Part shown: positions 10,552-20,570 of the stretch, piece by piece | Layout of the letters: each line of letters begins with the position of its first letter | Position numbering within the stretch: the stretch's first letter is position 1 | Assembly: GCA_964019135.1 (NCBI GenBank) | Contig: OZ025258.1 | Location: 7,707,961-7,771,960 of the forward strand | From: Arenicola marina | Lineage: Eukaryota; Annelida; Polychaeta; Arenicolidae | DNA: 64,000 nucleotides | Direction: 5' to 3' | Program-made: the position numbers and the translations under genes | Notes under the pieces: model-generated | The model's input: only the letters and a program-made list of their open reading frames with translations | Told to the model about the DNA's origin: nothing | The model's database searches: none

Positions 10552-10796
10552 AAATTTCGATGTTTCTTGCTGAAGTAGCAAAATGGCGGACGGACAACAA
10601 GTGCGCGTGGGTCATGTGACGCCGTGTGACTCATCGCCCACGTGACCTAAATCCCGGGGGCTCACGATGGGGGCACGGGAGGACCCGGGGCTCCAGGTGG
10701 GGGGAATATACTTAGGAGAGACCCCCTAGGTGGTAGGTGGTAATAACTTCTATCGTTGCTGCACAACAAAAGAAATTATGGCACATAATTTCATAT
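10552..10796 (-). repeat. YR element 5' repeat A1
   Basis: This 245-bp repeat at the 5' end of the element (minus-strand reading) matches A2 (3,982-4,225) at about 95% by eye. Host-like sequence matching copy B resumes immediately after it with TTTCGCACTT (compare 48,215). In Ngaro-type elements A1 begins the transcript template and A2 supplies the matching segment needed to close the circle. Confidence 0.88.
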
Positions 10797-13019
10797 ATTT
10801 CGCACTTGGAAGAAATAAATGGACCTGGCCCCTCACATAAAGTTGACAAGATAATCAACGCTTTCATTGACCGAAAAAAGCATCGTCACTGATTCATTGA
10901 TTTTATCCTTCGTATTATTTACCCAGGCAGTAATCAGACGACGTCCGATAAGTATGAGGACGATTAAATATGAATGATTGCAAGAACCATTTTGGAAAGT
11001 GACTTTTACAACAATTCTGAAGATGGAGCTATGGGAATAACAGTAGGGTTTGCGCAACGTTGTACCCTGGACAGCCAGTGTAGGGGTGTCTTTAAACCGC
11101 ATCCTTAGAATATCGATCGATAAATGGAGAGCAAAATGCAGGTCTACCCAAAAGCCAATATGAAGATACAGCTAGCCTTCGAGTCATAGGTCTGGGCTGA
11201 AAGGACCCAGTCGGCAAACATCCATCAGTAGATATTAACTTGACTCCAGGAAGCAACCAATGTTTGCTTGGCGACTGTGCGGGTACAGGCTGGAGGCTTT
11301 GCCCGTTGTGTCTATCTTTAGCGAATCCTCTCCCAGACAGGGCTGGAGGGGCACGGGTTTCGGTCTTGCTACGATTCACGACAGACGTGATAGAATACAG
11401 TGAAGAATAATGGCGGAGCTACGCCCGTAGAGGGAACGCAATAATCACACGTTGACAATCGTCATGCGATGGGTGATGAGTGGCACTTCATGGCTAAAAA
11501 TCAAATTTATTATTTATTTTCCAATAGCGGTTTCCAACTCATGTTTCCTGTCACATCAAGATTTTTATGTTAAAACGTGTGTCTCAATGCATGCATAAAC
11601 ATGGCCAATGAAGAATTTTAAATATGCGAGTGCATACATGTACACATATGTCTTCAGAAAACATAAATGTCTCTCTTTAACCAACATTGGACATTGGCTT
11701 GCTGGTAACAATATCGGCGTTATGCAGGTTTCCAGATCCGGTTAAATAGCATGCACGTGGTTTGCATCACAACTGGAAAACACACAAATGACACCCACTA
11801 GTGGCTCGCAAGTCTATAGATATTCTTTCATCCATCTCAAGCAAACCATATCGTAACGCCTCGCGCTTACGCAGGCAATATGCTTATCGCCTGTGTAAGC
11901 ACTTTTCGGTAGTTAGCTGCGGCGTTCCTGCCCTCAGTCCTATCAGAACCCCAAGCCTCGCAATCTGTCGTATGTATATATGTATTCCTGGTCGTGATTC
12001 CTTTTCGCCTGCGGCAACTGTGCTTGTCCATTACAACCTCGCCATTAATGATTCATAGCAGAGCCGCCTCCGCACCTACTGTATGCCCTACTACAGGGTG
12101 GGCGGTTCTCTTGGGAGTGCGACGAGGTCTGTACTCACTCCCGCGTCATTGAGAAGTGGGGTTAATCTGCCCTCGTGCTAGCCGCGACAACCTACCGTGA
12201 ACCAGTCCTGCCCCGATCCTGTCAGTATCCAAATGGTTAACATCTCGGGCGTGATTAGTTCAAGAATATAATGTATTCGTGTCTGTACAATTGGTCGTTC
12301 TGGTAAGGCCCGTTAGTTTCCAGTGGAATAAATCAGTCGACCATACACAGCTCCGTAACGTAATTGGCACACACAGCTTCAACATTCCACCAGCTATTAA
12401 TCCAAAATATTTAAGCGGTTTTATCATCCCAGATGCACATGTTTGTTCAATCTAACTGTTGAGGTCCATGTCTTTCTTCAGCATAGCGTGTTGCATTTCA
12501 GAAACCTGTCTGAAAATATGTATATATATGCGACTATAACATTGATCTGAATACATACTTGATATATAGTACTACATTAACAGCCGATGCACTGTGTTTT
12601 GTATTAGACATGCTGCAAAGGTAGTGTATATAGAGCTGAGTTACTTTAGTGAGAATAATAGTTTCACTTTTATAGGATACTGGGGTGGGGGGGGGGGGAG
12701 TATATGAAGCTCATCGAGTCACTTGGGTGAGAATAATAGTACGTTTTACTTTTAGACCTATATAACACCCATATAAAAATTCTACGGCACCGTAAAGGTG
12801 GTAATAAAAACCTTGTGTCACAAAATAAGTATTGTATTGAATTGAATTAATATGTAGTCGATTATTGTGTGCTCGCATTACTGACTAACGTTATCAGGTA
12901 GCCGTTGCGCCCGAATTATACAATTTTGAGCTTGATACCGTGATAAACACCACATAAAAACGACTTATGTTTCTTGCATCCTACAAGACCGGAGATATAT
13001 ATTTTACTATAGTACTTAA

Positions 13020-13335
13020 AGACACAATAGAATATTTTATAGAATTCTAGAGTATGCTATAGAATTGTATAGTAATAGTACCTTTACATAATTCTATAGT
13101 AATTACTATTGTAATCAATAGAATTTACCATAGTAATTTAAAATACTATAGTACTTTATAGAATTCTATAGTACCTATAGAATTCTATAGTAATTACTAT
13201 AGTAATCTATAGAATTGACCATAGAAATTTAAAATAATATAGTACTCTTATGGAATTCTATAGTACCTATAAAATTCTGTAGCAATTACTATAGTAGTCT
13301 ATAGAAATCTATACAATTCTATAGAATATTTTTTA
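13020..13335. repeat. A/T-rich CTATAG palindromic tandem repeat
   Basis: About three copies of a 91-bp unit (similar points near 13,090, 13,181 and 13,272) are built almost only from ATAGAATTCTAT and CTATAG-type palindromes. The perfect 18-bp palindrome CTATAGTAATTACTATAG occurs inside. The whole stretch could fold into nested hairpins or cruciforms. It is absent from copy B and may be part of a MITE or an AT minisatellite. Confidence 0.75.
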
Positions 13336-13344
13336 CGTGGGTTA

Positions 13345-13870
13345 CGCCGCCATTTTGACTGATTTCTACTCCATTCGGACGACGTATCTTGCAGCGCATT
13401 GGTTAATGATCACATTAAGATAATGGATGGGGGGCGGGGGAGGCAAGGAGGGTGGGGGGGGGGGGGGGTTTCAAGATTACAAAGAATAAACTTCTAATGC
13501 CAGGTCACGATAAATTAAAATGGGAAATTCGCATATTAGGAAAGGGCGAATTGCATGATAACGACAGCCGGCTAAAACCCGATTTCCAGTTCGCGAAGAA
13601 TTATTTTCCTCATTGCCAGTTTACGATGAAATGAAAAGCCCATTCCCGAGTAACGGAAATATCTCCCGCCTCCCTCCCTCCCATAATGAAATGTAACTAA
13701 CCAACAATAATCAGGACTGCTCCACACGATATATATTGGTTTCTATCGCCAATTTGCGTAACCGTACATAAAATATATCACGTTGATAATCATATAACTT
13801 CAGGTTTACTTTTCGATTTCCGTTCTTCGTATCAACGCTGGGTACTTCCGGTTCGTATAAATCTAGGTCT
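13345..13870 (+). repeat. Sub-block shared with copies B and C
   Basis: The ends of this stretch match 37,831-38,105 (copy C), including CCGTTCTTCGTATCAACGCT near the right end; the right half also matches 49,620-49,765 in copy B. Compared with copy C, copy A carries about 260 extra bases with a G-rich tract near 13,425-13,470. So this sequence exists at least three times within 37 kb. Confidence 0.75.
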
Positions 13871-15059
13871 GCCCCTCATGCAGCAAGCCGTAACAAGAGA
13901 CGCCAACGGAAGCCGTAGTTTTGCCAATAATGTCACAGATGGAGTGACACTAACGGGGCTCGGTAGCCGCACAAAATGGGTCTCCTCTCAAGTGGCTTGT
14001 ATCTCTAGAATGCTTATTCCTCCCTTGGCCACAGTCTCATTGACACAGCGATGTGTGTGGCAAATCCCGGGTGTCGAAAGGTAGTAAAGGAGTAGTGTTA
14101 ACAAGCGACCTAGTGATCCGACCTGACGTTACATTTCATTATGTGCCATTATGCGTAGAAACTCGTAGAAACTGCGTAGATTTTGATTCATTGGAAATGT
14201 ACATGACAATGACAACCTTAGGCAGGGCAGAGAGACATTTACCAAATCACGGAAAGGGGTTCTAGATTGTTTTTGTTGATGACTTTGCCTCGGCACAATT
14301 GAAATATAGGGAAGGATCCACGATGTCCAATGGGGACATGGTAAACCTCACACTATTGGCTGTACAAGACGCCCCCGAGGGCCTGACACTAGGGGGGAGG
14401 GGAGGTGGAGGGGGCTGAGGGTGGTCTGGTATGTTTCCCCCGGGAAGGTTCCCTGGCGGGCCGGTCACGGTAATCGCAGAACGCTGTCAAGTTAGGCGGC
14501 TTGCCTGGGGAAATGACGGCCCGGGGATCAATACGATACGTACCGGGCTAGTTTCAGGGAGATCCAGTTGCAGTGGCCGGTAGTTACATACATGCTTGTT
14601 CCTGACCTTGGCCCAGTCATATAGGTCGTATATCTAATTTGCTGAGAGATGAATGCACGGCCATGGCCCGAATTAGGCCGTGGTTCTAGTTAGATTCTGG
14701 TAGCCAGTGATTGGGGAATGAAAGAACGATAACGATGTGAAAGCCAACTGGATAAAAATATCCGTGTACTAAGGGCCTTAAAAAAATCGTATGTGTATTT
14801 GGTCGCAGAGTTTCACCTAATAATACGAACTCCAACGAAAGGGAACTAGCATTCTCAACAGGATTGTCCGGAATATGTACAGCAATCTTCTAGACAGTAT
14901 TGATTTCCCATGATCACTTGATAATAATATAATCATATTTATAAGGAGGAGAAGGTCTAGTCGTCAGTTAATACATAAGTACCGTACATAAGAATCAAAA
15001 TGGAGTTCAAACCGTTGCCCATCAGTAGGTAACATAGATAGCATCAGTACTTGAATAAT

Positions 15060-15255
15060 AGGGGGCCTCCCTGGTGTAGTGGTTAGCGCACTAGACCGCA
15101 GATCAATAGGTCCTGGGTTCGAATCCGTGTTCGGGCACCTAATCTGGGGCATGTTTCATTCCTTCATCCTTCATCGTCCCGGGAGGTTCCTTGGCCCAAT
15201 TTAGCCTGTATGTGCACAAAAGTGGCCTAAAACACCAACATGTCATGTCATGTCT

Positions 15256-15288
<33 letters not shown>
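15060..15288 (+). mobile_element. tRNA-derived SINE with (AAT)n tail
   Basis: A tRNA-like head has an A-box-like segment (TGGTGTAGTGGTTAGCGC) and a canonical B box (GGTTCGAATCC, near 15,116-15,126). About 120 bases of body and an (AAT)n tail follow. TGAATAAT borders both sides and is the likely target duplication. Copy B has an uninterrupted site at about 51,316-51,325 (CTGAATAATTG). The element would be transcribed by RNA polymerase III and moved by a LINE. It is not a functional tRNA gene because the cloverleaf cannot be completed and a SINE body follows. Confidence 0.8.
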
Positions 15289-15289
<1 letters not shown>

Positions 15290-15890
15290 TTGAACAATGC
15301 AGAATGAATTAAAAATAAAATGGAATTGCTTTGATTTGTCATTTGTTAAGACGTTGTACTGTGCTTCATAATAAGTCCACTTTGGCTTAGACCGAAGACT
15401 GGCAATATATTCTTACTAAATAATCACGATCATACGTTATAAACACATTATAATTATATCTGCAGGGGTAGTTGAGAACTACATATGATAAAGGTAAGCC
15501 TCAGTATTTGCCATTTAGAAAAAAAACGTAATTAAGAAATGCCGATAGGATAAACTTCGTCAATCACTGTCACAATATGAGATTTGTGGTGATACATCGG
15601 ATAATGAGTCATGTTTCTTAGCAAGTCAATTGACAAATTCTGATATGCAAGTAGAGGTCTCAACTTAAGCGATGCAACAGTTTTTTCATTTTACTTTCTT
15701 GTTATCAATACATGCCTGATCTGGGAACTCCAGAACAGTCGACATTATGCGGATATGGGGTATCGCCACATCGGTGATGGTACGATAGACTGAACTTGGA
15801 CATTTTAACGCATGATCTTGATGAAGATTATACGAGTAAGATGGAGGAGACAGAGCGGATTAACTGTGGCGCGACCGGCGCAGTGAATGA

Positions 15891-16147
15891 TGGTTGGTTG
15901 GTTAATCAGAACGCTTTAACCACTTTTGGTCATATCGCGTCAATGGGAGAAGGAAGGGAGAGTGGAGCCATGTGCCCGGGGGTAACCCCCTACTCTTTAG
16001 GAAGAAACACATGGGATCTTTATCCTGCGACCACACAGACATGGCCACAGCAGGGTTCGAACCACCGACCCACGTGCCGTTAGGCTCTCAGTTGACCAGA
16101 GCACTCAATGCGAGCACTCTAGCCCACTGAGCTGTCGGGCCGGCCCC
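15891..16147 (-). mobile_element. tRNA-derived SINE with perfect 12-bp target duplication
   Basis: A 257-bp insertion is flanked by a perfect 12-bp direct repeat, CGCAGTGAATGA, at 15,879-15,890 and 16,148-16,159. On the minus strand it starts with a tRNA-like head: an A box near CAGCTCAGTGGGCTAGAG and a B box GGTTCGAACCC-like at 16,051-16,066. Copy B shows the single unoccupied target at about 51,944-51,955. Relatives of the same family occur at 46,180-46,391 and 55,531-55,794; all three share the body segment with GGATAA and CTTCTTCGCAAAGAGTAG-like sequence. Confidence 0.88.
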
Positions 16148-16309
16148 CGCAGTGAATGAAGCCGACGATCAAATATATTCGCAGGCGATGTGAACTGTCT
16201 TGCCCTTAATTAAGAGTGGTATCAGCGAGGCAGCAAGGAGGGATAAGGGCAGCTGGCTCCGGAAGATGCCGGATGAGAGCTAGAGAGAATACCAAAAGAG
16301 ATCAACGAG

Positions 16310-16560
16310 AAAAACATAAAGGGAATAGGCGGTGACATCGGGCGAAAAAAAGGAGAAGAGGGGGACAACGAGAAGGAGACGGAAGAGAGAGGGCAGTGAA
16401 CGTCTCTAGGATAATAGGAAGAGAGAGTAATACAAACAGCAAAGAGGGAGACAGGAAGTAATGTAACAAGCAAACAGGGAGAGAGAGAGAGAGAGCGAGA
16501 GAGAGTAATACAAAAAGCAAAGAGATGGAGAGAGGGAGATAGCGAGAGATATATGACTAG
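16310..16560. repeat. Purine-rich (GA) tract
   Basis: This stretch is strongly purine-rich on the plus strand, with GAGAGAGAGAGAGCGAGAGA-like runs at 16,480-16,505. The matching tract in copy B is 52,085-52,315. The serine/leucine-rich minus-strand open frame across it follows from base composition only. Long purine tracts can form triplex DNA and act as GAGA-type binding sites; neither is shown. Confidence 0.7.
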
Positions 16561-17346
16561 ATGTAAACACCGGCCGGGTTCGAAGTAAACGTGTTGAAGT
16601 GGACGTGTCCTGACCGAGACGCTCATAGTCACGATGTACTTTGGAGGCGATGTGATTGATGAGTCGCTATGAAATTAGTCGCATTGATTTTCGCCATCCA
16701 ACCTTTGACTCGCGTCAGCCGAAGCGGAAGTCACGTTAGATAACATTTTCGGCGATAGCAACCACAAGACAAGAATGTTGCTCCCGCCTTTCTCACGCAA
16801 CTGGCTGCCGCAATCTCAAAGCAAATTTCTCGCGATACAAACGTATTCCTAGAAAATGAAAACCACGTCTGATTCTCCACATATCTCACAACCACTACCT
16901 CCCACAGAACTACTTTGGGTTTTATGTGTCGCTACACGCATACAATTATTATGAGCAGTTGTACGTACACTATTGCTCACAATAATCGCATAGCATTGAC
17001 GAATTCCCGGTACTTTAAATACCATAACCGTAGTAAAAAAATAAAAAATACCATAACCGTAATAGTACAAATGTTTATAATAATCGTACATGATTAGTGT
17101 TTGTTATGGTTTTTGCCTATTGCCTTTAATTTCAGTGACCTCTGTCAAATAATAATGTACCATCGGGTGAACTCCACAACGGATGACCTACCTACCCCTC
17201 GTAGTAACCAAGCAACCATATTCGTCATTATGTCCTAAATATACTTCTAATTGTATTGTACTATATGACGTTGGCCCTCGTTAACAAAATTTGTAATGGT
17301 CGGCTGATTTGATGTCTGATTATGCCACTATACCCGTCACTTAGCT

Positions 17347-17390
17347 TATATAACCGACCAGCAGCGTCTTCTATCGGTGCAGTCAGTCAT
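17347..17390 (+). promoter_or_regulatory. Candidate core promoter (TATA and initiator), copy A
   Basis: TATATAA at 17,347-17,353 is followed 34 bp later by an initiator-like GCAGTCAGTC (A at 17,381 or 17,385). In copy B the pair is TATATAG (53,154-53,160) and GCAGTC (A at 53,188), again 34 bp apart, while the sequence between has changed at several places. The downstream leader is also well conserved, but a short frame from ATG near 17,411 is 49 codons in A and stops much earlier in B, so a coding product is unlikely. No transcript can be inferred beyond this. Confidence 0.45.
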
Positions 17391-17751
17391 TATCACTGTA
17401 TAGAATGTATGTGTTTAGTCATGTATAAGTTATTTTCATATATGCAGCGCTCACTGATCAACCGATGCCGAGTTTACGTTTTCCCTCACATCACCGCCTG
17501 TATACGTAGTGTACCTATATCGGAGCAGAGTTGGTCTAACTGTGCGTATGGCACATAATCTGGCGGAGTAGTGCTGATTGTATCGCAGCTTGATAAGAAG
17601 GCGTAACAGTGCTACATGTATATAACGTATGCAGCACATAGCTTGGTGGTAGACAATTACGCAACAGGCTCCTGTGCCATGCTGTTGATGGAACTCTGGA
17701 TGATAGTATTGGCTTAGTCGTAAATATCGGATTGTAATGATTGTGCTGACT

Positions 17752-17812
17752 GGGTGACGTCACACCAGTGTGTGTGGCGTCACTCGCAGTTCGTGACGTC
17801 AGATCATCGTTT
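17752..17812. promoter_or_regulatory. Cluster of CRE-like sites, copy A
   Basis: Two TGACGTCA palindromes and a GGCGTCAC variant lie within 60 bases. Copy B keeps a related cluster at 53,605-53,675 with three full TGACGTCA sites and a GGCGTCAT variant. TGACGTCA is the binding site of CREB/ATF bZIP proteins. The cluster lies about 400 bases downstream of the TATA/initiator pair in both copies. Confidence 0.5.
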
Positions 17813-18435
17813 TTGAGTTAGTAATTTATTAAATTACATAACGAATACTGTTTTTCAGACACCGTTCCGTTAAAGGATCTCTCCGAAACGGACTAATGAT
17901 AATCCTGGATGTACGATACACCACCAGCTAGTCTCCCATTGGCCAGTGCTAGGTCACGTAAACAATTCACGCACTGTTCTCGCGATCGATAAATCGCAGT
18001 TTTTCTCATTCCTTTAAGCGTGGCTTTAGGAAACATTAATAGTCCTCACCTTGGCTCTCTTTAGGCTTCTTTCTCACCATGAGTATTACGCTACTCATTA
18101 TGTCTCCATTATATGCCCTTTAATTGAGCGAGGGATGCTCTTGAGTTCTGTCACTACAGCCGCCATTGGGATGCCATCGCTTCAGCTGATGGACCTCGCA
18201 CATCACATCTGTGCGTCACATCTGGTTTAGGGCAAATTCAAACACGCCCGACAGCTCAACTCATCTTTATGCGCCTCGTGTTTTGCCTTATAGCGCCCCA
18301 TACTGAGTCTGATATCTGAGAACCCCGTCTGCCCGTTAAAGGGCTGCCGACTCTTGGTACCGTCTTTAACCCGCCCGTCCCATCTGCGGACGTGGTTCTA
18401 ATCCAGGCTGTGTGAGTGGTACATGCCAGGCGTGG

Positions 18436-18491
18436 GGGGGGGGGGGGGGGCGGTGGCGGGGCGGGAGGGAGGGGGGTTCGGGGGGGGGGCG
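18436..18491. repeat. G-rich tract at the end of copy A
   Basis: Several runs of 7-17 guanines with short interruptions lie directly at the point where the A/B match ends. The tract has strong G-quadruplex potential and could be a breakpoint-associated sequence. Assembly of such runs is often unreliable. Confidence 0.7.
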
Positions 18492-18542
18492 GGTTTCGAA
18501 GGGTCATGGCAGGGAGAGCTCGGGTCTTTGAGTGGGGATCTG

Positions 18543-18634
18543 GGTCTAACCCGAGCCCACAAAGACCAGGTTGGCAGCCTATTTCACGCAGCGCGACTGG
18601 TCGCATGTAATTCAAAGCACCCCCGGAATCATTT
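18543..18634. mobile_element. Short interspersed repeat, second copy in B
   Basis: About 92 bases match an insertion in copy B at 51,823-51,917, where it is flanked by an 8-bp direct repeat. Shared landmarks include GGTCTAACCC, CTATTTCACGCAGCGCGACT and GGTCGCATGTAATTC. The family is not recognised and no inverted ends are visible. Confidence 0.6.
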
Positions 18635-18721
18635 GTAAGTCCATCACGTCTGATGGGGATCGTCAAAGCCGCATAGCGGGTCAGCCCCGGGCCCCCGGGC
18701 CTCCGGGCCACAGCTAACCAC

Positions 18722-18892
18722 CCCCTCTATCTTCTCTCCTCCCCCTCTCCTTCGCGCTCCTGCTCAACCTCACACTCCTCCTCCTCCTGCTCCTCCCCTC
18801 CTCCTCCTCTCCTCCTTCTCCTCCTCCTCCTTCTCCTCCTCCTCCTTCTCCTCCTCCTGCCCTTCCTCCTCCATCTCCTCCTCGGCCCCCCC
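18722..18892. repeat. Pyrimidine tract (CTC/CCT)n
   Basis: About 170 bases of nearly pure pyrimidine on the plus strand, mainly CTCCTCCTC triplets. The Glu/Arg-rich minus-strand frames (18,727-18,942 and 18,770-19,126) arise from this triplet repeat. The tract is reduced to a short purine stretch in the inverted copy near 40,350-40,400. Confidence 0.85.
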
Positions 18893-19195
18893 CCTACGGG
18901 AGGCTGACACGCGTGAGGGTGGTAGTCCGTGGAGGGCTCCACATGTGTTTGTGGGTGTAAGTGTGGGGGCGGGGGTGGCTGGGCAGGAGGGGTAGGGTGG
19001 TACCAATAAAAGCCGGGTCAGTGTGGCAGACGGAGTCCAGGACAAGCGGTCTGGGTAGATATTTGCGCTGCGGGGAAGGGAGGGGACGGGGTACATGCTC
19101 TGAATAGGGACGGGCCGCGATTTCATCGCCGCCGGCTACCACCCAAGGTCAAGCCAAGGTCATGCAGCCACCATCGAAGTGAGTGTCGAGGACCG

Positions 19196-20570
19196 TCGCG
19201 TCGCTACGCTCGTCAGAGGCCGCGACCCTGTCCACTGCATGGAGCTGTTTGTGGGCTATGGCACCCTCAACATTCGCTTTTTGGTATTTTTTAGTTTAGT
19301 AATTTTTAATAATTCTGGCATGATTAAAATTCCGTGTTTTCCTCAATACTGTTATTCTAAAATATTTCAGTCTCCTTCGCCACACAGTGAAGTACTATCA
19401 CCTTAAAGCAAGTTATAAGAAAAACACGGCGATCTCAATATTACTTTTTGTTACTTTTTGTTTCCATGGCAACGAAGCCACTGGCCTAATGATAAACATA
19501 CAGATTCTTGCCATTGAAAGAAAAATCGTCAAAAATCTGATAAACTTGCAATCTTTTCGCCAACTAGTTGCCGATAAGCATCTACAGATCACTTAATGCT
19601 TTAATCAGGCCTATGTTACCTAGTTATGGCGCTATAGCGCTTCGAATTGGGACGACACCTTTGCGGGGCCGCCAATGATGAGTTAATGGAAATTGTGTCC
19701 ATCTTGAAAAAATCGTCAAGAATCGGAAAAACATGCCAGAGCTGTGATGTTTGCGTCAAATGGTAAGGCACCTTTATCTTCAGATAACTAATTAGTTCCT
19801 GTATCACTTTGCCTGCAGTGTTCTTGTCCTCGGTCTTCGTCCCTCCCCAATGATGAACTAATGCAATTTTTGGCCATTCCGTCAAGTTATAGCTGAAGGA
19901 CTATTCTTTCTATCGCCTAGCTCTTTAATCTAATGAGTTGTGACAGTGAACTGACACATTGCTACTTGGACGTTGTCGTGCGTCACGTCATGATGTCGCC
20001 ATGACGTCATGACGTCATAGTTTAACAAAGACCACTACTGGGTTATTATACCTCATGGTGACGTTGTACCTTATATCCAGGGACAAATGCTGCCGTGGGT
20101 AACCTTTTTTCGCCGTACCGAAACGTGTTTGTCAAAAATGACGTCGAAGTTTAGGATACCCGACGAAATTGTGAAATCGTTAGCCACTCATTATTTAGCC
20201 ACTACGTAATATCACTATTAGTTTATAAGTAGATAACATGAAAGTTAGAAGCCAATTTGTTTCATTTGGTAAGCGTCAGTGACGTCATGTGTGCTAAATG
20301 GCGTCGATGTGACAGGAATAGGTGACGTCCACCTCGCGTTTAGTGGTTTTTTTAATTTTGAAGGGCCATAACTCAGTTAACATTTGAGCTAGGAAGCCCA
20401 GATTTGGCATAAAGCGAGAGACAAATGTAAGGTTGTAAAAGATAAATCGCGACATAATGGCCTTAGGACGCTTAGTTTGGCCGCTATAGCGCTCGCAAGA
20501 GGTGCACCCCACCTTGATGAGGCTCCCATTATGAGTCAATGGCGATATCGACCGGCACTCCTGCGGGTTG
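19196..20570. other. No gene; diverged internal repeats and CRE sites
   Basis: No gene is recognised. Similar phrases recur (AAAATCGTCAARAATC followed by A-rich sequence near 19,525 and 19,705; AATGATGARYTAATG near 19,672 and 19,850), suggesting an old tandem duplication with a spacing of roughly 180 bases. A dense set of CRE-like sites lies at 19,980-20,330. Confidence 0.5.
19981..20025. promoter_or_regulatory. Overlapping CRE palindromes
   Basis: Within 45 bases there are GTCACGTCATGATG and two overlapping full sites in ATGACGTCATGACGTCAT. Further TGACGTC sites occur near 20,138, 20,280 and 20,323. These match CREB/ATF binding sites. No core promoter is evident next to them. Confidence 0.45.

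Larger units (their letters stand above)
3483..10796 (-). mobile_element. Ngaro/PAT-type tyrosine-recombinase retrotransposon
   Basis: This is a DIRS-order element of about 7.3 kb, read on the minus strand. From its 5' end it has: direct repeat A1 (10,552-10,796), a long leader with a palindrome array, a gag-like region, reverse transcriptase with RNase H, a tyrosine recombinase, then B1, A2 and B2. This split-direct-repeat order is diagnostic of Ngaro/PAT-like elements, whereas DIRS1 itself has inverted ends. Such elements integrate by recombination of a circular DNA and leave no target duplication. A1 and A2 are about 95% identical by eye, so the insertion is fairly young. Copy B has no element at the matching site (near 48,178-48,215), so it arrived after the A/B duplication. 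It looks nearly whole, with about two breaks in its reading frames. The 55 bases found at the site in copy B have no counterpart beside the element. Confidence 0.88.
10797..18432 (+). repeat. Segmental duplication copy A, right part
   Basis: This stretch continues the alignment with copy B. Matches are 10,797-11,450 with 48,215-48,880, 11,910-12,260 with 49,100-49,500, 13,715-15,059 with 49,620-51,316, 15,295-15,890 with 51,325-51,950, 16,148-17,100 with 51,950-52,860, and 17,100-18,432 with 52,900-54,333. Copy B lacks most of 12,440-13,715. The part 11,450-11,900 shows no clear counterpart. The unmatched part 12,440-13,020 shows only A/T-rich sequence and a short G run near 12,688. Nothing in the block reads as a host gene. 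Confidence 0.8.
18355..19195 (+). repeat. Block with inverted partial copy at 40,130-40,483
   Basis: Pieces of this block recur in reverse complement at 40,130-40,483: 18,355-18,388 matches 40,450-40,483, 18,670-18,740 matches about 40,370-40,440, and 18,960-19,195 matches 40,130-40,360. It begins inside copy A and continues past the point (18,432) where copies A and B stop matching, so the inverted copy came from an A-type arrangement. No gene is recognisable. Confidence 0.75.

Noticed and set aside
10041-10634. 197-codon minus-strand frame.
   Set aside because: It spans the CpG-rich leader and part of terminal repeat A1 of the YR element and has no recognisable motif.
3483-10796. The element might be an LTR retrotransposon or a Crypton.
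   Set aside because: It has no DDE integrase or protease and no LTR pair, and it carries both a reverse transcriptase and a tyrosine recombinase with split direct repeats, which fits only the Ngaro/PAT type of the DIRS order.
15063-15136. Possible tRNA gene.
   Set aside because: A and B boxes are present, but a full cloverleaf does not close and a SINE body with (AAT)n tail follows directly.
17322-17558. 78-codon plus-strand frame over the candidate promoter.
   Set aside because: The frame starts before the TATA box and is interrupted in copy B, so it is unlikely to be translated.
18727-19126. Glu/Arg-rich minus-strand frames.
   Set aside because: They are translations of the (CTC)n tract.
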